Source of the DNA: Verrucomicrobiaceae bacterium | Lineage (GTDB): Bacteria; Verrucomicrobiota; Verrucomicrobiia; Verrucomicrobiales; Verrucomicrobiaceae | Assembly: GCA_019694165.1 (NCBI GenBank) | Contig: JAIBCL010000003.1 | Span: 310,001-374,000 of the forward strand | Length of the DNA: 64,000 nucleotides | Direction of reading: 5' to 3' | Part shown: in pieces, positions 7,541 through 16,617 of the stretch | Position numbering within the stretch: position 1 is the stretch's first letter | Layout of the letters: each line of letters begins with the position of its first letter | Position numbers and translations under genes: made by a program | The notes under the pieces: generated by a model | Database searches by the model: none | Told to the model about the DNA's origin: nothing | The model's input: only the letters and a program-made list of their open reading frames with translations

Positions 7541-10057
7541 ATGTTCGGCAAGAAATCGAAGATTGAAGCAGACAGCGGCTGGCGCGGACCGGCGCGCTGG
7601 AAGACGCCATTTTACCGGCGCACTTGGTTCAGCGTGCTGCTCGTGCTCTTGATCCTCGCCAGCGTGGCGGGCTTCGGCGCGTTCATGTTCTTTGTGCAGC
7701 CGCTGCGGGAAAAGGCGGAGACCTTCGACCTGGGGAAGATGCGGAATCTCGAGGTGGCCAGCATCATCTACGACCGCAATGGCGGGGAGATGGCGCGCAT
7801 CTTCATCCAGAACCGCACGCCGGTCTCCATAAGCGAGGTGCCATCCACGCTCATCGATGCGCTCACCGCGCAGGAGGACTCACGCTTTTTCCAGCACAAG
7901 GGCGTGGATTTCGTGGGCATCGTGCGCGCCGTGTGGCTGAACTTCAAGGCGGGCGGGGTGACGCAGGGCGCCAGCACCATCACGCAGCAGCTCGCGCGAC
8001 AGAGCTTCAATTTGCTGGAGCGCAAGATGAGCCGGAAGATTCTCGAGGCGTTCCTGGCGGCGCGCATCGAGAGGAATTTCTCGAAGACCGAGATTCTCGA
8101 GATGTACCTGAACAAGATCTACTTCGGCGCCGGGTATCACGGCATCCAGGCGGCGGCGCAGGGCTACTTCGGCAAGGACGCCAAGGACCTCTCCGTCGAG
8201 GAGTCCGCCACTCTTTGCGGATTGATCAAGAGCCCGAACCGCCTCTCGCCGCTGAAGCATCCGGAGGCGTCGATCGAATCGCGCAACATGGTGCTCGGCC
8301 GCATGCTTGAGGAAGGCCACATCAGCCGCGAGCAATACATCGCGCTCAAGCAGAAGCCGATGGTCACCCGCTCGCAGTCCGCCACCGATTCGCAGCTCAC
8401 CTACATCTATGAAGACGTGCGGCAGACGGTGATGAAACTCGTCGGCGAGGGCCGCGCGGGAGTGGGAGGCTTCCAGATTTACACGACCATCGATCCCGTG
8501 CTGCAGAAGGCCGCCGAGGAGTCCGTGCGCAAGCGTCTCGCCCAGGTGGAATCCCAGGCGGGCTACCAGCACCAGACGTACGCGCAGTTCAAGAAGGTGA
8601 TCGACGACTACAAGGCGAAGATCGACGCCGGGCAGATCAATCCCGCCACCCCGCGCCCGAAGCCCGAGTACCTCCAGTGTGCCGCGCTGGTGATGGACAA
8701 TGCCGACGGGAGCATCCTCGCCATGGTGGGCGGGCGCGACTTTCTCGACAGCCAGTTCAACCGTGCCCGCGGCGGCACAGGCCGGCCGGTCGGCACGGCC
8801 TTCACGCCCTTCGTCTATGCCGCCGCCTTCAGCCGGCCGGACTGCTTCCCGGGCACACAGCTCGATGACACCCCCATCAACAACCAGCGAGTTATGATCG
8901 GGGGTCTCACCGGCATCCTTGGCGAGTGGGGCGCAGAGGCTGCGGAGTCGAAGTGGTCGATGGGTCCCATCAGCGCGCGCGAGTCGCTCGTAAACTCACG
9001 AAACGCCGCCACGGTGCGCCTCGGCGAAAAGGCGGGCCTGCCCGCGCTGAAGGACTTCGCCTCCCGAGCCGGCATCCAGTCACCAGTGAAGGACTACCCC
9101 TCGAGCTACCTCGGTGCGAGCGAGGCGAAGCTCGATGAGATGTGCCTGGCCTACTCCGTCTTCCCGAACAAAGGCACGCGGCCGAAGGAGATGCACCTCA
9201 TCCACCGCGTGACGGATTCTGATGACAAGGTGGTCTTCCAGGTAAGCGAGGACACCGAGAACACGGTGCAGGCCGCCGATCCCGTGGCTTGTTACCAGAC
9301 GCACTCCTGCCTCGTCGAGGCGCTCCACCGTGGCACGGGCAGCCCGGCGGTCGCCGAGTTCGGCCTTGGCCCCTATCTCGCCGGCGGCAAGACCGGCACG
9401 CATTACGAGTTCAAGGATCTGTGGTTCTTCGGCTACACGTCCGCGGTCACCTGCGGCGTATGGGTGGGCTTCGACAAGCAGAAACCCATTTATGAAGGCG
9501 CGTTTTCCAACCGAATCGCGCTCCCAGTGTGGACTGACGTCGTCAATGCCACTCAAAAGGAGCATCCTGCCGGCGAGATCTCTCCGCCCGAAGGCGCCGA
9601 CCGCGTCGAACTCTGCCGGAAGAGCGGAATGAGAGCCACTGACTTCTGCTACGAGAAAGTGAAGGACGCGAGCGGCGAGATCAAATCCGTGCGCCACACC
9701 TACTACGAGTACATGCGCCCCGGCACCAACTTCGACAGCTACTGCAACGTCCACGGCGGCGGTGACGGCATGGCGCCCGACATCCGCGCGATCGCAGGCT
9801 TCTCTGGTCCCGACGCGTTCGTACCGATCAACCCTGACTCCACCAAATTCGCACACGTCGAGTCCGTGCAGATGAAGGGACTGACCATCCTCGGTGCCGA
9901 TCCTTACCAGTCCATGGTGCCCGTTCTGCGCGCCAAACCCGTGGAAGACGCCGATGGCACGCCTGTGAAGCGTCCCGAACTAGTGGACCCGGAGCCGGCC
10001 GAAGCCAACACAGCCATTCTGAAGCTGCCCCCACCGCCAAAGCTCAGGATCGAATGA
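7541..10057 (+). CDS. class A penicillin-binding protein (PBP1A-like) with degenerate transpeptidase nucleophile motif
   Basis: 838 residues, start ATG 7541. A basic cytoplasmic tail is followed by one membrane segment (about residues 30-52). The GT51 glycosyltransferase is complete: EDSRFFQHKG (Glu112), GASTITQQLARQ, RKILEAFLAARIER, and KTEILEMYLNKIYFG. The transpeptidase half (about 390-700) keeps SRN (486-488) and KTGT (617-620), but the SxxK nucleophile motif, normally in a context like GSAFKPF, reads GTAFTPF: Ser is Thr419 and the Lys is Thr422. The polymerase should work, while the DD-transpeptidase is predicted inactive or altered. About 140 residues follow the KTG motif, with a Pro-rich tail. 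Convergent with clpX. Confidence 0.9.
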   Translation: MFGKKSKIEADSGWRGPARWKTPFYRRTWFSVLLVLLILASVAGFGAFMFFVQPLREKAETFDLGKMRNLEVASIIYDRNGGEMARIFIQNRTPVSISEVPSTLIDALTAQEDSRFFQHKGVDFVGIVRAVWLNFKAGGVTQGASTITQQLARQSFNLLERKMSRKILEAFLAARIERNFSKTEILEMYLNKIYFGAGYHGIQAAAQGYFGKDAKDLSVEESATLCGLIKSPNRLSPLKHPEASIESRNMVLGRMLEEGHISREQYIALKQKPMVTRSQSATDSQLTYIYEDVRQTVMKLVGEGRAGVGGFQIYTTIDPVLQKAAEESVRKRLAQVESQAGYQHQTYAQFKKVIDDYKAKIDAGQINPATPRPKPEYLQCAALVMDNADGSILAMVGGRDFLDSQFNRARGGTGRPVGTAFTPFVYAAAFSRPDCFPGTQLDDTPINNQRVMIGGLTGILGEWGAEAAESKWSMGPISARESLVNSRNAATVRLGEKAGLPALKDFASRAGIQSPVKDYPSSYLGASEAKLDEMCLAYSVFPNKGTRPKEMHLIHRVTDSDDKVVFQVSEDTENTVQAADPVACYQTHSCLVEALHRGTGSPAVAEFGLGPYLAGGKTGTHYEFKDLWFFGYTSAVTCGVWVGFDKQKPIYEGAFSNRIALPVWTDVVNATQKEHPAGEISPPEGADRVELCRKSGMRATDFCYEKVKDASGEIKSVRHTYYEYMRPGTNFDSYCNVHGGGDGMAPDIRAIAGFSGPDAFVPINPDSTKFAHVESVQMKGLTILGADPYQSMVPVLRAKPVEDADGTPVKRPELVDPEPAEANTAILKLPPPPKLRIE

Positions 10058-10126
10058 GCGAGCGCCAGTGGAGAAAATGGGACACCATCAGCAGATTCCC
10101 TTCCTTCTCCCGCACGCAGCTCGATT

Positions 10127-11434
10127 CTACGCCGCGTTTTTCTCGACTCGCTTGCGAATCATTGGCGGCCGCTCCCCCTTCACGACGGCTTCGGTGATCG
10201 TCACCGAGCGCACATCGCGGCGGCTGGGCACGTCATACATTACCTCGAGCATGATGCGCTCAAAGATGCTGCGCAGGCCGCGCGCGCCAGTGCCGCGCTT
10301 GACCGCCTCCTTGGCCATGGCCAGCAGAGCGTCCTTGTTCACATGGAGTTCGACACCGTCCATGCTCAAGAGCTTGGCATACTGCTTGATGAGCGCATTC
10401 TTCGGCTCTGTGAGCACCCGCACCAGTTCCGGCTCTGTGAGTGCCTCCATCGCACAGATCACCGGCAGGCGACCGACGAACTCTGGTATCATGCCGAAAG
10501 AGAGCAAGTCGTGCGGCTCCACTTCCCTGCGGAGTTGATCGTCGGCGTTTAGATGAGCTTTCGACTCGATGGTCTCGAGCGTGGCACCGAAGCCAACGGC
10601 CTTCCCGGTACGGCGGCGTTTCATTATTTGCTCCAATCCGACGAAGGCACCTCCGCAAATGAAGAGGATGTTCTCAGTATTCACCTGGATGTACTCCTGC
10701 TGCGGATGCTTGCGTCCGCCCTGCGGCGGCACATTGCACACCGTGCCCTCAATGATCTTGAGGAGGGCCTGCTGCACGCCCTCGCCGCTCACGTCCCGCG
10801 TGATGCTCACGTTCTCGGTCTTGCGGCCGATCTTGTCGATCTCGTCGATGTAGATGATGCCCAGCTCCGCACGCTGCACATCGTAGTCGGCGGCCTGGAG
10901 CAAGCGCAGGATGATGTTCTCCACGTCCTCACCCACGTATCCGGCCTCGGTGAGTGTGGTGGCATCGGCGATGCTGAAAGGTACGTTGAGCACCTTGGCC
11001 AGTGTCTTGGCCAGCAGGGTTTTGCCGCAGCCAGTGGGACCGATGAGCAAAATGTTGCTCTTCTCGAGTTCCACGTCATTCGGATCGGGCAGATGCGGTG
11101 CCAGACGCTTGACATTCGACGCCTGACGAATGGCCTGGGCCTGTGAGTGGATGATGCGCTTGTAATGATTATGCACCGCCACGGCCAGTATCTTCTTCGC
11201 ATGCGGCTGGCCGATGACGTGCTGATCAAGCAGCGCCATGAGTTCCGAAGGACGCGGCACGAGCATGGGCTGAGATGAATCCGCGTCCGCAGCGGCCTCG
11301 CGGTCAAGGATGGTCTTGCAAACATTGATACAGGTGTCGCAAATGTACACTCCCGGCCCGGCGATGAGCTTCTTCACTTCCGCATGGCTTTTGCCGCAGA
11401 AGGAGCAGAGTGTAACATTGGAACCTCTTGGCAT
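10127..11434 (-). CDS. clpX: ATP-dependent Clp protease ATP-binding subunit ClpX
   Basis: 435 residues from ATG 11434 (a TTG two codons upstream is possible). Hexameric AAA+ unfoldase that feeds substrates to ClpP. The N-terminal zinc-binding domain has Cys10/Cys13 and Cys32/Cys35; Walker A is [15 protein letters not shown], Walker [13 protein letters not shown], and sensor-2 lies in [13 protein letters not shown]. Length is normal. clpP and tig, frequent neighbours elsewhere, are not adjacent here. An intrinsic terminator on the same strand lies about 80-110 bp upstream of the start and shields it from incoming transcription. Confidence 0.95.
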   Translation of the reverse strand: MPRGSNVTLCSFCGKSHAEVKKLIAGPGVYICDTCINVCKTILDREAAADADSSQPMLVPRPSELMALLDQHVIGQPHAKKILAVAVHNHYKRIIHSQAQAIRQASNVKRLAPHLPDPNDVELEKSNILLIGPTGCGKTLLAKTLAKVLNVPFSIADATTLTEAGYVGEDVENIILRLLQAADYDVQRAELGIIYIDEIDKIGRKTENVSITRDVSGEGVQQALLKIIEGTVCNVPPQGGRKHPQQEYIQVNTENILFICGGAFVGLEQIMKRRRTGKAVGFGATLETIESKAHLNADDQLRREVEPHDLLSFGMIPEFVGRLPVICAMEALTEPELVRVLTEPKNALIKQYAKLLSMDGVELHVNKDALLAMAKEAVKRGTGARGLRSIFERIMLEVMYDVPSRRDVRSVTITEAVVKGERPPMIRKRVEKNAA

Positions 11435-11514
11435 GATCAAGTGGCGCTAGTGTCGCATCGGTGCCGGCAATGAGTCAAGCGCCCTGACGCGCGGAGGCAA
11501 AGAATGGCGGGCTC

Positions 11515-11546
11515 AAAAAACTGGCGGCTCGTTCTTGCCCGCCAGT
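11515..11546 (-). terminator. intrinsic terminator reading on the minus strand
   Basis: On the minus strand an 8-bp perfect stem (ACTGGCGG ... CCGCCAGT, 11-nt loop) is followed directly by six T residues. It has the full hallmark of a Rho-independent terminator but no minus-strand gene is visible for at least 1.5 kb upstream, so it seems to be either the leftover of a lost gene or an insulator for clpX. Confidence 0.65.
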
Positions 11547-11668
11547 CGTCAGGCGGCGCTCTTCCGCGCGAAGGGCGTACCGGTGGACAACATCGCTCCG
11601 CAGGACGCTGTGGCCATGCAGCGGCGCAAACTCGCGCTCATCTCCCAGCAGGATGCTGAGTTTGCCGC

Positions 11669-11948
11669 GACGTCACCAACGTCACCACCCAGGCCCTCGT
11701 CCTCCTCAACGATCCCTTCCGTCCCCGCCATGGCGAGGCATTGGACCCAGCAACTGACGCAGAACCCATCCAGCCCCGAGCAACGCGTGCGCCACATGTT
11801 CATCCGAGCATTTTCCCGCGAACCGAACGACGCTGAAACGAAGCGCTGGCACTCCGCCCTCCAATCCTTCGGCGGCGACACGCCCGCTGCATGGGAGAGT
11901 CTGGCCCATGCGTTCTTCAACGCGAAAGCGTTCATCTACTACCGGTGA
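11669..11948 (+). pseudogene. decayed C-terminus of a DUF1553 (PSD1) protein
   Basis: Two consecutive pieces in different frames match the end of DUF1553 proteins. Frame starting at 11669 reads DVTNVTTQALVLLNDPF, the conserved hallmark of the domain; after about 11725 the homology continues in another frame as ARHWTQQLTQNPSSPEQRVR and ends with WESLAHAFFNAKAFIYYR and a stop at 11946-11948, the normal C-terminus of the family. A frameshift separates them and nothing upstream of 11669 looks like the rest of the protein. The intact relatives in this window are at 52309-57459 and 63322-64000. Confidence 0.75.
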
Positions 11949-12218
11949 TCGCCACCGGCATTTTGGCCGGGCGAAGGTTCACGCACTTGCGATTCCCGCA
12001 CTTTTCGAGGCCATTAAAACCGGGTGGGAGCCTGCTTCGAAACGATTGGAAACAGCGGCGCTTCTGCTATTCTCGGCGCGTTCATCGGGCCGCTTTTGCT
12101 GACCGTCCGCCGTATTCCCCGCGGTTTCACAGCAAAAAAAGCCCGCGGCATCAACCATCCACCCCATCCCTCCAACAGGCGCAATGCGCCCTTCAACAAC
12201 CGCCCAGTCCGCACTTCC

Positions 12219-13457
12219 ATGGCACTCATCAACGAAAACTTCTTGAAGCTCAAAGCCGGCTACCTTTTCCCCGAAATCGCCCGCCGCGTGAAAGCCTTCA
12301 CCGACGAGAATCCGGCGGCCGCCCAGCGGCTGATTCGTTGCGGCATCGGCGATGTGACCGAGGCGCTGCCGGAGGCAGTGCGCGGCGCCATGCACAAGGC
12401 CGTGGACGAGATGGGAGATCGCGGGACTTTCAAAGGCTACGGTCCCGAGCAGGGCTACGAGTTTCTGCGCAAGGCCATCGCCGAGCACGACTTCCAGGCG
12501 CGCGGAATGACCATCCAGGCCGACGAGGTGTTCATCTCCGACGGCAGCAAGTGCGACACGGGAAACATCCTCGACATCTTCGGCAGAGGGAACAAGATCG
12601 CCATCACGGATCCGGTGTACCCGGTTTACGTCGATACCAATGTGATGAACGGCAACACCGGCGAGGCGGACGAGAGCGGTGCGTATGCCGGCCTGACGTA
12701 TCTCAAATGCACGCCCGCCAATGGCTTCGTACCCGAGATTCCGGTCGAGCGCCTCGATCTGGTCTATCTCTGCTACCCCAACAATCCCACGGGTGCCGTC
12801 GCCACGCGCGAGCAGCTCGAGGCCTGGGTGGCCTACGCGCTGAAAAACGACACCATCATCCTCTACGACGCCGCGTATGAGGCGTTCATCCGTGATCCAA
12901 AACTGCCGCGCAGCATCTTCGAGATCGACGGTGCCCGCGACTGCGCGATGGAATTCCGCAGCTTCTCCAAGAACGGCGGCTTCACCGGCATGCGCTGTGC
13001 ATTCGTCGTCATCCCAAAGACACTCATGGGGAGGACCACCGCCGGTGCCAGGCAGCCGGTCCATCCTCTCTGGAGCCGCCGCCACAGCACGAAGTTCAAC
13101 GGCGCGAGCTACATCGTGCAAAAGGGTGCTGAGGCGCTGTACAGTGACGAAGGCAGGAGCCAGGTGAAGGCGCTCGTCGAGCACTACATGGGCAATGCCG
13201 CCCTGCTTGTGAAAGCGTGCCGCGACGCCGGGCTCGCCGTTTACGGCGGAGAAAACGCACCCTACGTCTGGGTGCAGTGTCCCGCCGGCATATCGAGCTG
13301 GCAGATGTTCGACAAGATGCTCAACGAGGCCAACGTCGTCATCACTCCAGGCTCGGGTTTTGGCAGCGCAGGCGAAGGCTACTTCCGCATCAGCGCCTTC
13401 AACAGCCGCGCGAATGTCGAGGAAGTTTGCAAGCGCATCAAGGCGCTGGCGAAGTGA
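12219..13457 (+). CDS. dapL: LL-diaminopimelate aminotransferase
   Basis: 412 residues, start ATG 12219 ([20 protein letters not shown]), the usual length. PLP-dependent enzyme converting tetrahydrodipicolinate straight to LL-diaminopimelate for lysine and peptidoglycan; this route is characteristic of Chlamydiae, Verrucomicrobia, plants and cyanobacteria. The PLP lysine is Lys251 in [20 protein letters not shown] and the early [10 protein letters not shown] are also conserved. It is monocistronic as far as can be seen, with 270 bp of non-coding sequence upstream and a short GTGACC-CA-GGTCAC palindrome right after the stop. Confidence 0.93.
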   Translation: MALINENFLKLKAGYLFPEIARRVKAFTDENPAAAQRLIRCGIGDVTEALPEAVRGAMHKAVDEMGDRGTFKGYGPEQGYEFLRKAIAEHDFQARGMTIQADEVFISDGSKCDTGNILDIFGRGNKIAITDPVYPVYVDTNVMNGNTGEADESGAYAGLTYLKCTPANGFVPEIPVERLDLVYLCYPNNPTGAVATREQLEAWVAYALKNDTIILYDAAYEAFIRDPKLPRSIFEIDGARDCAMEFRSFSKNGGFTGMRCAFVVIPKTLMGRTTAGARQPVHPLWSRRHSTKFNGASYIVQKGAEALYSDEGRSQVKALVEHYMGNAALLVKACRDAGLAVYGGENAPYVWVQCPAGISSWQMFDKMLNEANVVITPGSGFGSAGEGYFRISAFNSRANVEEVCKRIKALAK

Positions 13458-13463
13458 CCCAGG

Positions 13464-13580
13464 TCACATATCTCCCAGCCGCTTCTTGATGGCTCTTGGC
13501 GATTGACGCAAATCCAGCACGGCTCCCACCAACACTCGATTTCCCGTGACGGAGACAAAGATGCCCGGAGGGGTTCCTCG
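13464..13580 (-). pseudogene. C-terminal fragment of a RelE/ParE toxin
   Basis: From 13580 to the stop at 13464-13466 the minus strand reads RGTPPGIFVSVTGNRVLVGA followed by VLDLRQSPRAIKKRLGDM, which lines up over its whole length with the C-terminal strand and helix of the intact toxin at 3776-4084 (IAVHALLDLRQSPKTI). An in-frame stop lies just upstream and no start, N-terminal half or antitoxin remains. It lies directly behind dapL. Confidence 0.7.
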
Positions 13581-13674
13581 TCACCACAAGCCCGTGATCT
13601 ACGCCACCGATGCCACGCGCGGTCGCGGGAAAGATCATTCCGAAGAACCGGGGAGAGCCCGTGCGCGCCCAGGA

Positions 13675-14502
13675 TCACCGAATCATCGCCGCACTGATCT
13701 CACGCGCGGCGATGGCGACGATGTCGTTGTGCCCGGCGCCGCGTACCTCGACGAGTTCGACGGCCTCGGGATGTGCCGCCGCCAATTCGCGGCTCATGGC
13801 GGCGGGTATCACTTCGTCCTCGACGCCATGGAAGATCGTCACGCTCGCACCTTTCTTTGCGATGCCGGCGAGGTGCCGCCGGTTGTCGAAGCGGTGCAGG
13901 TTCAACCAGCAAAGCGGTCGCCCGAGCACGATCCGGCCCATTTCCGTCATCGTCGTGAAGGGAGAGATGAGCACGGCGCGCTTTGCATCAAGATCATCCG
14001 CCGCCATCAGCGCGGCCGCGCAGCCGATGGAGTGGCCCAGCACTGACAGGCGCGGCTTCAGTTCATCAGCGCCCATGTGCAGTTCCTCCGCCAACCGTTT
14101 CACCGCAGCCACCGAACTCTCCCGTATGGCCGAGGGACTGGGCGCGCCCTCGCACGCGCCGTAGCGCGGGTAATCGATGAGCAGGTAGCCGCAGCCCCGG
14201 TCCCAGACGTCCAGCGACCACCGCCAGTCGAGCGCCAGCGACCCATTGCCGGCAAAACACAACCACACGCGCGGCGGAGCGGTTTTCGCTCCGGACTGCG
14301 GCGGGATGTAGAAGGCCGCCTGTCGTCCCTGCTGCGTCCGGTAGTCCAACCGCCGCCCGCCCGCCTTCCGCAGCGCCTCCATGTCGTGCGGGCCATACGG
14401 CTTCGGGTAGTAGATCAATCGCGACTGGCAGCCGAGAAGGAAGATCACCGGCGTGAGCACGATGACTGCGAGCAGACGGAGCAAGCGGCGGGCGAGGGAC
14501 AT
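13675..14502 (-). CDS. alpha/beta-hydrolase lipoprotein
   Basis: 275 residues from ATG 14502. The N-terminus is a lipoprotein signal: basic start, hydrophobic helix LLAVIVLTPVIFLLGCQS with a LLGC lipobox. The hydrolase fold shows the oxyanion-hole region WLCFAGNGS, the nucleophile elbow LGHSIGCAAAL, an acid candidate in HGVEDEVIP and a final His in GAGHNDIV. It resembles the BEM46/ABHD13-type serine hydrolases. Substrate unknown; envelope location is predicted. A 14-bp perfect palindrome covers the region just 5' of the start codon. Confidence 0.8.
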   Translation of the reverse strand: MSLARRLLRLLAVIVLTPVIFLLGCQSRLIYYPKPYGPHDMEALRKAGGRRLDYRTQQGRQAAFYIPPQSGAKTAPPRVWLCFAGNGSLALDWRWSLDVWDRGCGYLLIDYPRYGACEGAPSPSAIRESSVAAVKRLAEELHMGADELKPRLSVLGHSIGCAAALMAADDLDAKRAVLISPFTTMTEMGRIVLGRPLCWLNLHRFDNRRHLAGIAKKGASVTIFHGVEDEVIPAAMSRELAAAHPEAVELVEVRGAGHNDIVAIAAREISAAMIR

Positions 14503-14506
14503 GTGA

Positions 14507-14520
14507 AGGGGTGCACCCCT
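14507..14520. promoter_or_regulatory. 14-bp perfect palindrome over the hydrolase ribosome-binding region
   Basis: AGGGGTGCACCCCT is self-complementary and ends four bases before the ATG of the hydrolase on the minus strand. It could be an operator or an mRNA hairpin hiding the start. A second hairpin (14538-14558, GTGCGAGCC-GAA-GGCTTGCAC, one wobble pair) lies between it and the dinG stop and may serve to end dinG transcription, though no T-run follows. Confidence 0.35.
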
Positions 14521-14562
14521 GGGTTCCACAGATGGGAGTGCGAGCCGAAGGCTTGCACCACT

Positions 14563-16569
14563 TTATTCCACGATCTCCGTCGGGCAATCCGGCAGCGCGT
14601 TGAGGAAGGCGCGGCCATAAGGCTTGGTGAGGATGCGATTGTCGAGAATGGCGCAGATGCCTTTGTCCTTCGCGGAGCGGATAAGGCGACCGACACCCTG
14701 GCGGAGTTTCAAGATGGCCTCGGGTACGGAGTACTCGGTGAAGGGATTGAGACCCTGTTCCTCGATGTGCTCGAGCCGCGATGCAGTGAGCGGATGATCG
14801 GGCACGGCGAAGGGCAGGCGCGTGATGATCACATTGGAGAGCGACTCACCGGGCACATCCACGCCGGTCCAGAAGCTGTCCGTGCCGAAGAGAACGCTGT
14901 GGATGTCCTCTCTGAATTCCTGCAGCATCTGGTGGCGCGGCAGTCCGCGCCCCTGCACGAGCAGCCGCCAGCCCTGTTCATCGCAGTGCTCTTCGAGCTG
15001 GTCTGCCATCTGCGTCATGAGAGAGTAGCTGGTGAAGAGCACGAAGGCGCGGCCGCGGGACCGATCGAGGAAGTGTGCAATCCAGCGTTTGAGTTCGGCG
15101 TGATACTCGCGCGCGGCCGGTTCGGGCATCTTCTTCATCAAATAGAGCCGCATCTGCTTCTTGAAATTGAACGGGCTTTCGATGCAGGCGGCCCTGGCAT
15201 TGCGCGCGCCGACGCGCCTGCGGAAATACGAGAGCGCCTGATCCTCGCCGACACCGAGCGTGGCGCTGGTGAACACGCAGGCCTTGTTACCCTGGAAAAA
15301 GATTTCCTCCAGCTTTCCGGACACGTCGATGGGGGCGCTGTGGAAGGAGAAGTTGCGATGCTCGCCGCCCGATTTCTCGGCCCAGTAAACATGGCCTTCC
15401 TCGCTTTGATCGAGAAAGGCGGCCACGGTGGCGCGCAGCGTGGTGAGCCGCTTGGCGAGGTCGTGAAATTCGAGGCGCGTGTTCTCGTGCTTCGCCTCGT
15501 CGCCCGACTTGAGCGCGGCGCGAGCGACGCGTTGCAGGACGATGGACACCGTGTCCTCGACGAGGCCCGGCTCACGCACGCGATACTCGCGGCTGTAGCT
15601 GCCGGGAAACCTGCACCGCGCCTCGGCGGCGCGGAAGAACATCTCCACGGCCTCGATGCACTGCTCCACCTCGCGCACGCCCTCGCGGTTGCCGTGATGC
15701 ACGAAGAAGCCCTTGCGCGTCTTCGGATTGAAAAGGCGGCCAAGGTCGAACTTGATGTTCGACTCGCTCACATGCAGCCCGAGCTGTTTTGCGGCGACGT
15801 TTTCGATGGTGTGCGCCTCGTCGAGGATCACGAAGTCGCGCGGGAAGAGAAAGTTCACGTCATCCGCGGCCAGCTCCTCGGACGATGCGAGGAGCGTGAA
15901 GAAGAGCGTGTGATTCAGGATGAGCACGTCCGCCTCGGCGATGCGGCGGCGCGCGTCCTGGTAAAAGCATCCGCTGCCCGGCGGGCAACGGCGCGGGGTG
16001 CAGGCATGCGGCTCACTGCACACGAGGGACCACACCTTGCTTGAAGGAGAGAAGTCCAGATCGCTCAACGTGCCATCGCGCGTCCTGCCGGCCCACTCGG
16101 CGAGCAATTGCAGCTCTGCATTCTCACTGCTGGTGAAAAGATCCCCGCCTTCCTCCTTCCATGCGCGCGCGAGGCGGTTCGGGCAGACATAGTTCGAGCG
16201 GCCCTTCAACAGCTCGGCGCGGAAATCGCCCACGATCTTCTTCACGATGAGGATGTCCTTGTTGATGAGCTGCTCCTGCAAATTGATCGTGTGCGTACAG
16301 ACGATGGCCTTGCGCTTGTTTTCCAGGGCGAAGCGCACCGACGGCAGGAGATAGGCGAGCGATTTGCCCACGCCCGTGGCTGCCTCGACGACGAGCGGGC
16401 TGCTCGTCTCCAGCGCGTGCCCCACCAGCTCCGCCATCCGCTGCTGCTGCGGTCTGTATTCAAAATCGGCCGAGGCGCTCAGCTCGCCTGTCTCGGAAAA
16501 CGCCAGCCGCATCCGCTCAGCCAGCGACGGCCCCGTGCAGCCCTGTGTTTCCTCGACAATGTTGATCAT
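14563..16569 (-). CDS. DinG/XPD-type ATP-dependent DNA helicase
   Basis: 668 residues from ATG 16569 (MINIVEETQG). Superfamily 2 helicase: motif I EAATGVGKSLAYLLP, Ia CTHTINLQEQL, DEAH box ILDEAHTIENVA, motif III-like FTSATLG, motif VI QGVGRLIRSAKDKG. Four cysteines (CPNRL, then CSEPHAC...CPPGSGC) sit where the XPD/DinG [4Fe-4S] cluster is bound. Members unwind forked DNA and R-loops in repair. No exonuclease domain is fused at the N-terminus. Same strand as the EEP gene upstream (48-bp gap). Confidence 0.88.
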   Translation of the reverse strand: MINIVEETQGCTGPSLAERMRLAFSETGELSASADFEYRPQQQRMAELVGHALETSSPLVVEAATGVGKSLAYLLPSVRFALENKRKAIVCTHTINLQEQLINKDILIVKKIVGDFRAELLKGRSNYVCPNRLARAWKEEGGDLFTSSENAELQLLAEWAGRTRDGTLSDLDFSPSSKVWSLVCSEPHACTPRRCPPGSGCFYQDARRRIAEADVLILNHTLFFTLLASSEELAADDVNFLFPRDFVILDEAHTIENVAAKQLGLHVSESNIKFDLGRLFNPKTRKGFFVHHGNREGVREVEQCIEAVEMFFRAAEARCRFPGSYSREYRVREPGLVEDTVSIVLQRVARAALKSGDEAKHENTRLEFHDLAKRLTTLRATVAAFLDQSEEGHVYWAEKSGGEHRNFSFHSAPIDVSGKLEEIFFQGNKACVFTSATLGVGEDQALSYFRRRVGARNARAACIESPFNFKKQMRLYLMKKMPEPAAREYHAELKRWIAHFLDRSRGRAFVLFTSYSLMTQMADQLEEHCDEQGWRLLVQGRGLPRHQMLQEFREDIHSVLFGTDSFWTGVDVPGESLSNVIITRLPFAVPDHPLTASRLEHIEEQGLNPFTEYSVPEAILKLRQGVGRLIRSAKDKGICAILDNRILTKPYGRAFLNALPDCPTEIVE

Positions 16570-16617
16570 GCCCGCCGCGGAGTGTGGCGAGGCGGGCGGG
16601 CGAAGCAAGACAACGAA

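Noticed and set aside
14077-16044. 655-codon plus-strand frame
   Set aside because: Lies opposite the DinG-type helicase and the hydrolase, both with clear motifs; no family match in the translation.
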